Below are positions 1-5,618 of a stretch of 6,396 nucleotides of DNA, one piece after another; position 1 is the stretch's first letter; every line of letters begins with the position of its first letter. Source of the DNA: Clostridiales bacterium (GTDB taxonomy: Bacteria; Bacillota_A; Clostridia; Christensenellales; Christensenellaceae); contig QANA01000064.1 in NCBI GenBank assembly GCA_003149735.1, positions 1 to 6,396 of the forward strand, given 5' to 3'. Under the pieces are notes generated by a model, which saw only the letters and a program-made list of their open reading frames with translations, was not told the origin of the DNA and ran no database searches. The translations under genes were made by a program, and so were the position numbers.

Positions 1-13
1 GAGGTGTAATCAT

Positions 14-1228
14 ATGGATACCATCTTGCCCATCTGCATTTGTATTTTTCTGGGGCTCAATTTGCTGCTGCTCATTTTGCTCTGTTTTCGAAAACCTGCC
101 GACACTTCTTCCGCACTAAAAGAAGAACTTCGTGCAGTTCGTCAGGAACAGCATACCGGGCAAGCCTCTCTACGCCGGGAAATCAGCGAACAACTGGACC
201 GCACCAATCAGCTCTCTTTACATACGGTTTCAGAAATTTCCAAAAGTACTCTGCTCAACCTGGAAACCATGCGCAGCACCTTGGATCGTCGTCTGGAAGG
301 TATGCGCCGCGAGAATCAGGAATCCATGGAACAGATTCGCAAATCGGTAGATGAGCAATTGGCAGCTACTTTATCTGCCGGACTGGATCAGTCCTTCAAA
401 TCCGTAAGCGTGCAGTTAGAACAGGTTTCCAAAAGCATTGGAGAAGTTCAGGGCATGGCTTTGGATATTCAGGGGCTGCGCAATATATTAGCCAACGTAA
501 AAAATCGTGGTACGTGGGGAGAGATACAGTTAGGCAGCATTATCGAAGATATGTTTGCTCCCGCTCAATATGAGGCACAGTTTGCCATTGCCAACGGCAA
601 TGAGCGAGTAGACTACGCCATTCGATTACCCGGTCAGAGAAAAAATGAAGTCTATTTGCCCATCGATTCCAAATTTCCCATGGACCGTTATGCTGCTTAT
701 CTTTCTGCCGAAAAACAAAATAACCCTGCTTTGACTGTCACGGCAAAAAGTGCATTGTTGCGTGCGGTGCGGGAACAGGCAAAGGAAATTCAGCGTAAAT
801 ATATCGCCCCTCCTTACACCACTGATTTTGCCGTGTTATTCGTCCCTTCCGAGGGTATGTATGCCTTACTGGCAGCAGAGGATTTTGCGTATACCCTGCA
901 ACAGGAATACAAGATTTTACTGGCCGGTCCCTCAACTTTGGCAGCTCTGCTCAACAGTCTGCAAATGGGCTTTAAAACGCTTGCAATTCAACAAAAATCA
1001 GCAGATATTCAGCAGTTGCTGCGCGCCGTCAAAAAATCCATGGAAAGTTTCGCAAAATCTCTTGAGGCCTCCCAAAAAAGTCTGGCTGCCGCTTCCAATC
1101 ATTTGGAGCGAGCTTCTGCCAATGCCCGCAGAATTCAACAACGAATGCGGAACTTGGAAGAAATGGATATACAGGAAGCACAACATATATTAGGCGAAGA
1201 TTATCCCGATCCGGAAAATACTCAGTAA
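14..1228 (+). CDS. rmuC: DNA recombination protein RmuC family
   Basis: 404 residues, the usual size range for RmuC. The start follows a GAGGTG ribosome binding site at 1-6 with 7 bases of spacing. Residues about 4-25 are a hydrophobic N-terminal segment, likely a membrane anchor. Residues about 30-150 are polar and rich in E, Q, R, K and L, as expected for a long coiled coil. The conserved RmuC domain follows: KNRGTWGEIQL (163-173), VDYAIRLPG (199-207), LPIDSKFP (215-222), FVPSEGMYA (276-284) and AGPSTLAALL (304-313). A second helical, Lys/Gln-rich stretch closes the protein (about 325-390). The family is linked to limiting DNA inversions and recombination at short inverted repeats and carries a nuclease-like fold; the exact reaction is not settled. 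It stands alone here, converging on thiM across a shared terminator, with no functional tie to the thiamin genes. The family call is firm. Confidence 0.95.
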   Translation: MDTILPICICIFLGLNLLLLILLCFRKPADTSSALKEELRAVRQEQHTGQASLRREISEQLDRTNQLSLHTVSEISKSTLLNLETMRSTLDRRLEGMRRENQESMEQIRKSVDEQLAATLSAGLDQSFKSVSVQLEQVSKSIGEVQGMALDIQGLRNILANVKNRGTWGEIQLGSIIEDMFAPAQYEAQFAIANGNERVDYAIRLPGQRKNEVYLPIDSKFPMDRYAAYLSAEKQNNPALTVTAKSALLRAVREQAKEIQRKYIAPPYTTDFAVLFVPSEGMYALLAAEDFAYTLQQEYKILLAGPSTLAALLNSLQMGFKTLAIQQKSADIQQLLRAVKKSMESFAKSLEASQKSLAAASNHLERASANARRIQQRMRNLEEMDIQEAQHILGEDYPDPENTQ

Positions 1229-1277
1229 GCCACATCGTTTTTTCTCCTGTCAATTCTATTCTGCATCAGCTCCATGC

Positions 1278-1309
1278 AAAAAAGAGGTCAAAAATTGACC
1301 TCCTTTTTT
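1278..1309. terminator. Bidirectional intrinsic terminator between rmuC and thiM
   Basis: GAGGTCA (1284-1290) pairs with TGACCTC (1296-1302) around the 5-base loop AAAAT. Six T (1304-1309) follow on the plus strand after one C. Six A (1278-1283) on the other side give six U directly after the stem on the minus strand. It lies 49 bases after the rmuC stop and 6 bases after the thiM stop, so it can end both converging transcripts. Confidence 0.9.
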
Positions 1310-1315
1310 ATCTGC

Positions 1316-2098
1316 TTATTCTTTTTTCAACCCTAAAAAGCCGGCTTCATCCAACAACGCTGCATGAAATGCCCCCATGCCGCCTGTCGTTCCTATCCGT
1401 GCACCAGCACCGGCTGCACAGGCTTTCCAGGCTACAGAAGCTGCACAGGCCGCAGTAAATGGCTCTGTTACCGTTGCCAAAGCGCCGCAAAGAACCGAAA
1501 GCATACAACCTGCCCCCGTAATCTGTCGAATTCGGCTATCTCCTCCATCGATCTGTGCCTCCTGCCTGCCATCTGTAATAAAATCTTCTTCTCCGGTAAG
1601 CAAAACTACACAATTCAACTGCAGCGCTAATTTTTTTGCCAATTCCCGACCATCTTGCGTCACCTCGGCCGGGCTATCCACCCCCCAGTTTCCGGTGGAA
1701 AAATCAGATAAAGCCTGCACCTCTTTCTGATTTGCCCGCACAATATTCGGTCGAACTTCTGCCAAAAGTGTAGCAGTTTGCTGACGGCGATAAATACTGG
1801 CTCCGACCCCTACCGGATCTATTACCAAAGGATGTCCCAGGCGATTTGCCTCTTTTCCGGCTGCCCGACAGGCAATGAACTTATTATCATCCGGAGTGCC
1901 TAAATTCAACACAGTTCCACTGCAAGCGGCCGTAATTTCCGCCGCCTCCTGCGGCGCCTGAGCCATAATCGGCCGTGCGCCTACAGCCAGCAACAGATTT
2001 GCACAATCATTCGCTGTAACAATATTACTCAGCACATGCACCATGGGCTGCTCTGCTTTGACTGTCTGCCACAGCCTCTCCAATAAATTATCTTGCAT
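1316..2098 (-). CDS. thiM: Hydroxyethylthiazole kinase ThiM
   Basis: Phosphorylates the thiamin thiazole alcohol (HET) to HET-P with ATP; ribokinase fold, cytoplasmic, salvage branch. I start at MQDNLLERLW (ATG 2098-2096), giving 260 residues, close to the family norm. An upstream start at 2134 would add 12 atypical residues inside thiW. Visible motifs: substrate-binding N-terminal SNIVTANDCANLLLAVGA (24-41), LNLGT (64-68), DPVGVGAS (94-101), RPNIVRANQKE (116-126) and the anion-hole/catalytic GAGC (195-198). Cys198 has the same number as the active-site-region cysteine I recall for the B. subtilis enzyme. It lies one base after the thiW stop, in the same operon. ThiW would supply the substrate and ThiE use the product. 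The identification is firm. Confidence 0.96.
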   Translation of the reverse strand: MQDNLLERLWQTVKAEQPMVHVLSNIVTANDCANLLLAVGARPIMAQAPQEAAEITAACSGTVLNLGTPDDNKFIACRAAGKEANRLGHPLVIDPVGVGASIYRRQQTATLLAEVRPNIVRANQKEVQALSDFSTGNWGVDSPAEVTQDGRELAKKLALQLNCVVLLTGEEDFITDGRQEAQIDGGDSRIRQITGAGCMLSVLCGALATVTEPFTAACAASVAWKACAAGAGARIGTTGGMGAFHAALLDEAGFLGLKKE

Positions 2099-2099
2099 C

Positions 2100-2615
2100 T
2101 TACTTCCTATCCAACTGCAGTGTCTGCAATACATTTGCTTTTTTCAAAATAGCCAGGAAGGCCCATGCAATAATGCTGCCTGCAGCGGTCGAAATTAAAA
2201 AGGGTACGATATAGGCATAAAACGCTACATCTCCTGCACTTTTGCCCATCAACAGGATCGCTATCGGCCAAGCGCACAAACCACCCAGTATACTTGTACC
2301 AAATATTTCTCCTAAACTTGCAAGAGAAATACTATTCCATTTTTTATATGCCAGGCCACTCAACAAAGTTCCAATCATGCTGCCCGGGAAGGCCAGCAGA
2401 CTACCCAGACCAAGTAAATTACGCAGCAGACTGGCCACAAAAGCCACGCCAACTCCATAACCGGGCCCCAAGACAACTGCGCATACCACATTCACAATAT
2501 GTTGCACCGGCGCACATTTAGACCCCAATACCGGCACGGAAAACATACTGCCTACCACAGCCAGAGCGCACAACAGGCTGGCAAAAGCCAGCTTCTTTAC
2601 ATGATTTGTTTTCAT
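2100..2615 (-). CDS. thiW: ECF transporter substrate-binding (S) subunit ThiW, thiazole uptake
   Basis: 171-residue, very hydrophobic membrane protein with about five or six predicted membrane helices, the size and character of an energy-coupling-factor S component. The ThiW-type core follows the first helix: GSKCAPVQHIVNVVCAVVLG, then GPGYGVGVAFVASLLRN, LGLGSLLAFPGS and IGTLLSGLAYK. ThiW proteins are assigned to uptake of the thiamin thiazole precursor (HET). This rests on regulon context in the family more than on direct transport assays. The immediate coupling to thiM, the HET kinase, supports it. The shared ECF module (two ATPases and the T subunit) is not in the window and would be encoded elsewhere. 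The ATG at 2615 is chosen because AGGAGA lies 6 bases upstream; ATG 2630 and TTG 2633 lie at or before that site. Confidence 0.93.
   Translation of the reverse strand: MKTNHVKKLAFASLLCALAVVGSMFSVPVLGSKCAPVQHIVNVVCAVVLGPGYGVGVAFVASLLRNLLGLGSLLAFPGSMIGTLLSGLAYKKWNSISLASLGEIFGTSILGGLCAWPIAILLMGKSAGDVAFYAYIVPFLISTAAGSIIAWAFLAILKKANVLQTLQLDRK
2103..2108 (-). promoter_or_regulatory. thiM ribosome binding site inside the end of thiW
   Basis: AGGAAG on the minus strand lies 4 bases before the thiM ATG (AGGA with 6 bases). It overlaps the last codons of thiW. This supports the 2098 start and suggests that thiM translation is coupled to thiW. Confidence 0.75.
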
Positions 2616-2914
2616 TTCATTTCTCCTCATCAAAGTAAATTTATCTCAGAGCAAAGGCAACGATTACAGCTTCTGCTCTGTTATGCACAGAACTCTTCTG
2701 ATTCTTCAGAAGTCGGTCGAGGCTTATTGGCCTCCTCTCACGCCGGAAACACGGCTTCCCTTCGCTGTATCAGGCTCAACTTCCGGGCGCTCCCCCGCAA
2801 GCTGCCGCAGATATTTTTCTGCTGCCTTTCTCTGAGCAGCTTCTCCTTGATTTTAGAGAAATAAATTCCTCTGCTGCTCTTCTTTATTTTCTATGGCAAT
2901 CACAACGTTGCGTC
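2616..2914 (-). ncRNA. Structured leader of thiW-thiM, unclassified candidate regulatory RNA
   Basis: There is no convincing gene in these 299 bases between thiE and thiW. Long-range pairing closes most of it: forward 2645-2651 (CTCAGAG) pairs with 2830-2836 (CTCTGAG), and 2653-2659 (AAAGGCA) with 2823-2829 (TGCCTTT). That gives 14 bp with one unpaired base at 2652. Nested inside are CAGCTT/AAGCTG (2799-2804 with 2667-2672) and local hairpins: GAGGC/GCCTC (2719-2723/2730-2734, 6-base loop), GCCG/CGGC (about 2742-2755), CTTCTG/CAGAAG (about 2696-2713) and TCTGT/ACAGA (about 2677-2691). A separate stem, GAGCAGC/GCTGCTC (2834-2840/2873-2879), shares three bases with the closing stem. On the minus strand I see no U-tract terminator. 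Words resembling parts of a TPP riboswitch occur, but not in canonical order. It could be a diverged TPP element, another riboswitch class, or a structured spacer. No clear promoter was found, so it may be transcribed from thiE. Confidence 0.5.
2622..2627 (-). promoter_or_regulatory. thiW ribosome binding site
   Basis: AGGAGA on the minus strand, 6 bases before ATG 2615-2613. It rules out the two in-frame start candidates further upstream (2630 and 2633). Confidence 0.8.
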
Positions 2915-3562
2915 TTATCGATCGGCAACCCGCTCTGCCAATTTTAACATTTCCTTTACTGCCCGCGGTTTATCCTCTGCCGCAAACAGCGCTGATATTA
3001 CAGCCACCCCATCAATGCCGCTTTGAGCCAGCTGCAAAATATTGTACCTGCTGATTCCGCCAATTGCTACCACCGGAATGGAAACTGCTTTACAGATGGC
3101 ACATAATTCTTTATAGGAAAGCACTCCTGCATCTTTTTTAGTCGTGCTTCCAAAAACTGCTCCACAGCCGAGGTAATCAGCCCCTGCCTGCACTGCAGCA
3201 ACCGCTTCTGCCGCCGAATGTGCACTGGTCCCTATGATTTTTTCCGTTCCCAATATACTCCGGGCCTTCTGCACTGCCATATCCGACTGTCCAACATGCA
3301 CGCCGTCGGCATCTGCTTCCAAAACTGCCTGTACGTCGTCGTTGATAATCAACGGCACTCCATATGCCCTGCAAACAGGCAATATCTGCCGTGCCTGAGC
3401 GATAATTTCTTCATGTGTTGCCTGTTTATCTCTCAATTGCCAACAGGTTACTCCATTTTGCAGCAGCACTTCCGCTATCTGCACCAGAGTTTCTCCCGGT
3501 TGCAACCAACTGTTATCACTTACCGCATATAACCGCAGCTGTTCGGCAGATATTCTCGCCAT
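2915..3562 (-). CDS. thiE: Thiamin phosphate synthase ThiE
   Basis: Joins HMP-PP and HET-P to thiamin phosphate, releasing pyrophosphate; TIM-barrel enzyme, cytoplasmic. 215 residues, typical length. The family motifs run in order: QLRDK (42-46), IINDD (72-76), GVHVGQSD (87-94), GTSAHS (111-116), the phosphate-binding GSTTKKDAG segment (138-146), AIGGI (166-170) and GVAVISA (185-191). ATG 3562-3560 follows AAGGAG (3575-3570) with 7 bases of spacing. The gene is first in the minus-strand unit, behind a TPP aptamer and terminator, and ends 299 bases before thiW. It is the joining step of the pathway: it uses the ThiD product from the divergent operon and the ThiM product from downstream. It is a complete, single-domain ThiE with no fusion. 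The identification is firm. Confidence 0.97.
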   Translation of the reverse strand: MARISAEQLRLYAVSDNSWLQPGETLVQIAEVLLQNGVTCWQLRDKQATHEEIIAQARQILPVCRAYGVPLIINDDVQAVLEADADGVHVGQSDMAVQKARSILGTEKIIGTSAHSAAEAVAAVQAGADYLGCGAVFGSTTKKDAGVLSYKELCAICKAVSIPVVAIGGISRYNILQLAQSGIDGVAVISALFAAEDKPRAVKEMLKLAERVADR

Positions 3563-3582
3563 ATATATGCTCCTTACTTTAT

Positions 3583-3617
3583 AAAAAAAAACAGAAGCCC
3601 GACCAAGGTACTTCTGC
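3583..3617 (-). terminator. Riboswitch-controlled intrinsic terminator before thiE
   Basis: On the minus strand GCAGAAG (3617-3611) pairs with CTTCTGT (3597-3591, one G-U) across a 13-base loop that can add a further CC/GG pair. A run of nine U (3591-3583) follows. It sits between the TPP aptamer and the thiE ribosome binding site, as expected for a transcriptional OFF switch. I could not identify a clear antiterminator pairing. Confidence 0.88.
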
Positions 3618-3632
3618 TAATGCACACATCTT

Positions 3633-3710
3633 TTCCCTACGTCGGTACTAACCGGACAGGTTCATCGGGTCGAACCACAGGTTCCTCTCAGCCGCCTTGC
3701 AGCTCCCCAT
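3633..3710 (-). ncRNA. TPP riboswitch aptamer upstream of thiE
   Basis: The minus strand shows the Thi-box elements in canonical order: GGGGAGC (3708-3702), a short P3 arm, CTGAGAGG (3691-3684), an optional AACC/GGTT hairpin, GACCCGATGAACCTG, a P5 arm CGGT/ACCG with loop TAGT, and CGTAGGGAA (3641-3633). In the TPP family the CUGAGA bulge grips the pyrimidine ring and the P4/P5 arm the pyrophosphate. A terminator follows 16 bases later, so TPP should stop transcription before thiE. P1 is weak by eye. Confidence 0.95.
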
Positions 3711-3730
3711 TTATTTCTAATGTTTTACTT

Positions 3731-3759
3731 AATATATCATGTTCTTTTATAAAAAGCAA
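3731..3759 (-). promoter_or_regulatory. Predicted thiE promoter
   Basis: On the minus strand there is -35 TTGCTT (3759-3754), 17 bases of spacing and -10 TATATT (3736-3731). Transcription would start near 3724, just before the TPP aptamer. Predicted from sequence and position only. Confidence 0.7.
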
Positions 3760-3773
3760 GCATTGCTTGCTTT
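3753..3773. repeat. 9-bp inverted repeat holding both divergent -35 boxes
   Basis: AAAGCAAGC (3753-3761), 3-base spacer ATT, then GCTTGCTTT (3765-3773): a perfect inverted repeat. One arm contains the predicted thiE -35 box and the other the thiD -35 box. It may be only the symmetry of two promoters, or also an operator. Confidence 0.75.
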
Positions 3774-3795
3774 CCCCTATCTTTCGTGATAGAAT
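3767..3795 (+). promoter_or_regulatory. Predicted thiD-tenA promoter
   Basis: -35 TTGCTT (3767-3772), 17 bases of spacing and -10 TAGAAT (3790-3795), one mismatch from TATAAT. Transcription would start near 3802, about 25 bases before the plus-strand TPP aptamer. It mirrors the minus-strand promoter. Confidence 0.72.
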
Positions 3796-3826
3796 TCAGA
3801 TAAACTAACAGAGAATTTTAAAAAAA

Positions 3827-3909
3827 CAATGGGGAGCTGGCATTGCCGGCTGAGAGGGAGATTTTCTCCGACCCGCTACCTGATTTGGGTAATGCCAACG
3901 TAGGGATTG
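3827..3909 (+). ncRNA. TPP riboswitch aptamer upstream of thiD-tenA
   Basis: Canonical Thi-box order on the plus strand: P1 CAAT/ATTG (3827-3830/3906-3909), GGGGAGC (3831-3837), a P3 hairpin, CTGAGA (3850-3855), a small GGGAG/CTCC hairpin, GACCC (3870-3874), CTACCTGAT (3876-3884), P5 TTGG/CCAA (3885-3888/3895-3898) with loop GTAATG, and CGTAGGGA (3899-3906). It controls the operon for HMP phosphorylation and salvage. An intrinsic terminator follows 37 bases later, so TPP should repress transcription. Confidence 0.97.
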
Positions 3910-3946
3910 CATACTGTTGTTATTATATTGTATGCTTACATTTGCG

Positions 3947-3973
3947 CCATACCGATTCAGGTATGGTTTTTTT
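3947..3973 (+). terminator. Riboswitch-controlled intrinsic terminator before thiD
   Basis: CCATACC (3947-3953) pairs perfectly with GGTATGG (3960-3966) around loop GATTCA, followed by seven T (3967-3973). An upstream hairpin GCATAC/GTATGC (3909-3914/3930-3935) carries sequences that can swap partners with the terminator arms, which suggests an antiterminator arrangement. The remaining 70 or so bases to the thiD ribosome binding site hold nothing I recognise. Confidence 0.92.
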
Positions 3974-4055
3974 ATAAATTTCTGTGCGCGTTTCATTGGG
4001 GGCACCACTTTGAATCGCATTATAAAAGTCATGCTTTATTTATGGAGGTTTTTTT

Positions 4056-4859
4056 ATGAAAACAGCATTGACCATCGCTGGCAGCGATTGCAGCGGAGGC
4101 GCCGGTATTCAAGCAGATATCAAGACAATGACCGCCAATGGCGTTTATGCCATGAGCGCAATTACCGCCCTTACTGCCCAGAATACAACCGGCGTCAGTG
4201 ATATTATGGAAGTTACTCCTGTTTTTTTACAGGAACAGCTTAACGCTATTTTTACGGATATTTTTCCGGATGCAGTCAAGATCGGCATGGTTTCTTCTTC
4301 AGAACTGATCTGCACCATTGCTCAGACGTTGCGTACCTATCAACCTCGCAATATTGTGGTAGATCCGGTGATGGTAGCAACCAGTGGTTCCCGCCTGATC
4401 TCGGATGATGCCATCGCCACACTGCAGGAACAGCTCTTTCCTTTGGCAGATGTGATCACGCCCAATATTCCGGAAGCCAAAGTGCTATCTGGTATGACTA
4501 TCCATTCGGCACAGGATATGCAGACCGCCGCCTCTAAAATCGGTACAAAATATCAGTGCGCTGTGCTTTGCAAAGGCGGACATTCCATCAACGATGCCAA
4601 TGACCTCCTCTATACCGAAGGTGCTTTCCATTGGATTTACGGCAAACGCATCGCAAACCCCAATACGCACGGCACCGGCTGCACACTTTCCAGTGCTATT
4701 GCCTCAAACCTTGCTAAAGGTTTTCCCCTGAAAGAAGCCATTGTTTTGGCAAAGGAATATATTTCCGGCGCCTTAGGCGCAATGTTGGATTTGGGAAAAG
4801 GTTCCGGCCCTATGAATCATGCATTTGATATCCATGGAAAATTTGGTTGCCAAGGTTAA
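4056..4859 (+). CDS. thiD: Bifunctional HMP kinase / HMP-phosphate kinase ThiD
   Basis: Phosphorylates HMP to HMP-P and then HMP-PP with ATP, supplying ThiE. 267 residues, typical length, ribokinase fold. ATG 4056 follows GGAGG (4044-4048) with 7 bases of spacing. Motifs: N-terminal TIAGSDCSGGAGIQADIKT (6-24), AITALTAQNT (35-44) containing the glutamine (Gln42) matching the HMP-contacting glutamine of the family, DPVMVATSG (103-111), TPNIPEA (135-141), KGGHS (173-177) and NTHGTGCTLSSAIA (203-216), whose GTGC forms the anion hole with the catalytic cysteine (Cys209). It is first in the plus-strand operon behind the TPP riboswitch, with tenA 14 bases after its stop codon. It is a single-domain protein with no ThiE fusion. 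A pyridoxal-kinase-like relative is unlikely given the motifs and neighbours. Confidence 0.96.
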   Translation: MKTALTIAGSDCSGGAGIQADIKTMTANGVYAMSAITALTAQNTTGVSDIMEVTPVFLQEQLNAIFTDIFPDAVKIGMVSSSELICTIAQTLRTYQPRNIVVDPVMVATSGSRLISDDAIATLQEQLFPLADVITPNIPEAKVLSGMTIHSAQDMQTAASKIGTKYQCAVLCKGGHSINDANDLLYTEGAFHWIYGKRIANPNTHGTGCTLSSAIASNLAKGFPLKEAIVLAKEYISGALGAMLDLGKGSGPMNHAFDIHGKFGCQG

Positions 4860-4863
4860 ACTC

Positions 4864-4870
4864 AGGGGGA
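4864..4870 (+). promoter_or_regulatory. tenA ribosome binding site
   Basis: AGGGGGA lies 3 bases before ATG 4874, a slightly short spacing. It supports this start over an in-frame candidate at 4847, inside the end of thiD, which would add nine residues unlike the family N-terminus. Confidence 0.7.
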
Positions 4871-4873
4871 AAT

Positions 4874-5536
4874 ATGAAATATTCCGAACAACTTTATCGT
4901 CAGGTATGCTCTATTTGGCAGAGCTATGAGACGCATCCCTTCCTTTTAGGTTTATTTGACGGCACCTTACCTATCGAGAAATTTCGTTTCTATATGATAC
5001 AGGATTATCTCTATCTATTGGACTACGCCAAAGTATTCGCTCTTGGAATTGCTAAGGCAGATTCAATAGAAGAAATGCAATTCTTTTCACAAAACGTGCA
5101 TCAGATATTGCATGGAGAAATGGAAATTCACCGCTCGTATATGCAGCGATTGGGAATCTCCGATCAGGATGCAGCACAAACTTCCATACATCCCGCCAAT
5201 TACTCTTATACTGCTTATATGCTCAAAGAGGCCTATCAAGGCGGTGTCCCTGAAATCTTGGCTGCCATTCTCGCTTGTTCCTGGAGTTATGCCGATATTG
5301 CACTTCATCTTTCAGAGCGCTACCCGCAGGCTATTTCACATCCCTTTTTTGGAGAATGGGTTGCCGGCTATGCTTCGCAATCTTACCAAGCGACCAATCA
5401 ATCGCTGATCGATCGTCTGGATATCGCTGCAGCGCATCTGAGCAAAACTACACTGGAGCATCTCAGCCAGATTTTTCAAGCCTGCAGCCGTTATGAACTT
5501 GGTTTTTGGGATATGGCTTGGAATGAACAAGCATAA
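4874..5536 (+). CDS. tenA: Aminopyrimidine aminohydrolase / thiaminase II TenA
   Basis: Hydrolyses formyl-derived aminopyrimidines from degraded thiamin to HMP, and also cleaves thiamin itself (thiaminase II). Here it most likely feeds HMP to ThiD, encoded just upstream. 220 residues, all-helical family. It belongs to the cysteine (TenA_C) type: Cys135 in ILACSWSY. Other residues fit the B. subtilis active site as I recall it, with nearly identical numbering: Asp44 (QDYLYL), Tyr51, Tyr112, Tyr139, and Glu208 in the C-terminal RYELGFWDMAW signature. So it should be active. The start codon is placed at 4874 because of the adjacent ribosome binding site and because MKYSEQLYRQ matches the usual N-terminus. 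It has no signal peptide, so it acts in the cytoplasm. It is the last gene of the unit and faces a long hairpin terminator. Confidence 0.95.
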   Translation: MKYSEQLYRQVCSIWQSYETHPFLLGLFDGTLPIEKFRFYMIQDYLYLLDYAKVFALGIAKADSIEEMQFFSQNVHQILHGEMEIHRSYMQRLGISDQDAAQTSIHPANYSYTAYMLKEAYQGGVPEILAAILACSWSYADIALHLSERYPQAISHPFFGEWVAGYASQSYQATNQSLIDRLDIAAAHLSKTTLEHLSQIFQACSRYELGFWDMAWNEQA

Positions 5537-5564
5537 AATAATAATTGAGTTTCTTTATTTACAA

Positions 5565-5604
5565 AATAAGGAGTGAACCGCTCAAAAGCAGTTCACTCCT
5601 TATT
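5565..5604. terminator. Long convergent hairpin terminator after tenA
   Basis: AATAAGGAGTGAAC (5565-5578) pairs perfectly over 14 bp with GTTCACTCCTTATT (5591-5604). The 12-base loop can form three more pairs (GCT/AGC) past one mismatch. On the minus strand the stem ends with the run TTATTTTG, a fair U tract for the gene coming from the right. On the plus strand the tail (CAATTTCAT) is weaker. Confidence 0.82.
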
Positions 5605-5618
5605 CAATTTCATCTATG

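Noticed and set aside
750..1193. 147-residue plus-strand open frame inside rmuC
   Set aside because: A frame shadow of rmuC, rich in Cys and Trp, with no ribosome binding site.
1364..1730. Two plus-strand open frames opposite thiM (88 and 117 residues)
   Set aside because: They are antisense to a clear ThiM, lack ribosome binding sites, and have low-complexity Cys/Pro/Ala/Ser-rich translations.
2099..2134. Longer ThiM starting at 2134
   Set aside because: The 12 extra residues overlap thiW in another frame and do not resemble ThiM. A ribosome binding site precedes 2098.
2645..2836. 6S RNA, SRP RNA or T-box in the thiW leader
   Set aside because: A closing stem of about this span would suit 6S RNA, but no 6S core is recognisable. 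The SRP GGAAGNAAGCAGCC-type loop and the T-box GGGTGG-ACC sequence are missing.
2499..2864. Plus-strand 121-residue open frame across the thiW start and the leader
   Set aside because: It overlaps thiW in antisense and the structured leader, has no good ribosome binding site and no recognisable protein features.
2616..2914. Cobalamin riboswitch in the thiW leader
   Set aside because: AAGGGAAGCCG and a loose B12-box-like AATCAGAAGA occur, but the conserved GCCACTG and AGACCTGCC-type segments and the expected spacing are absent.
2616..2914. HMP-PP (thiS-motif) riboswitch in the thiW leader
   Set aside because: That class places its aptamer inside an intrinsic terminator stem. I see no hairpin followed by a U tract on the minus strand here.
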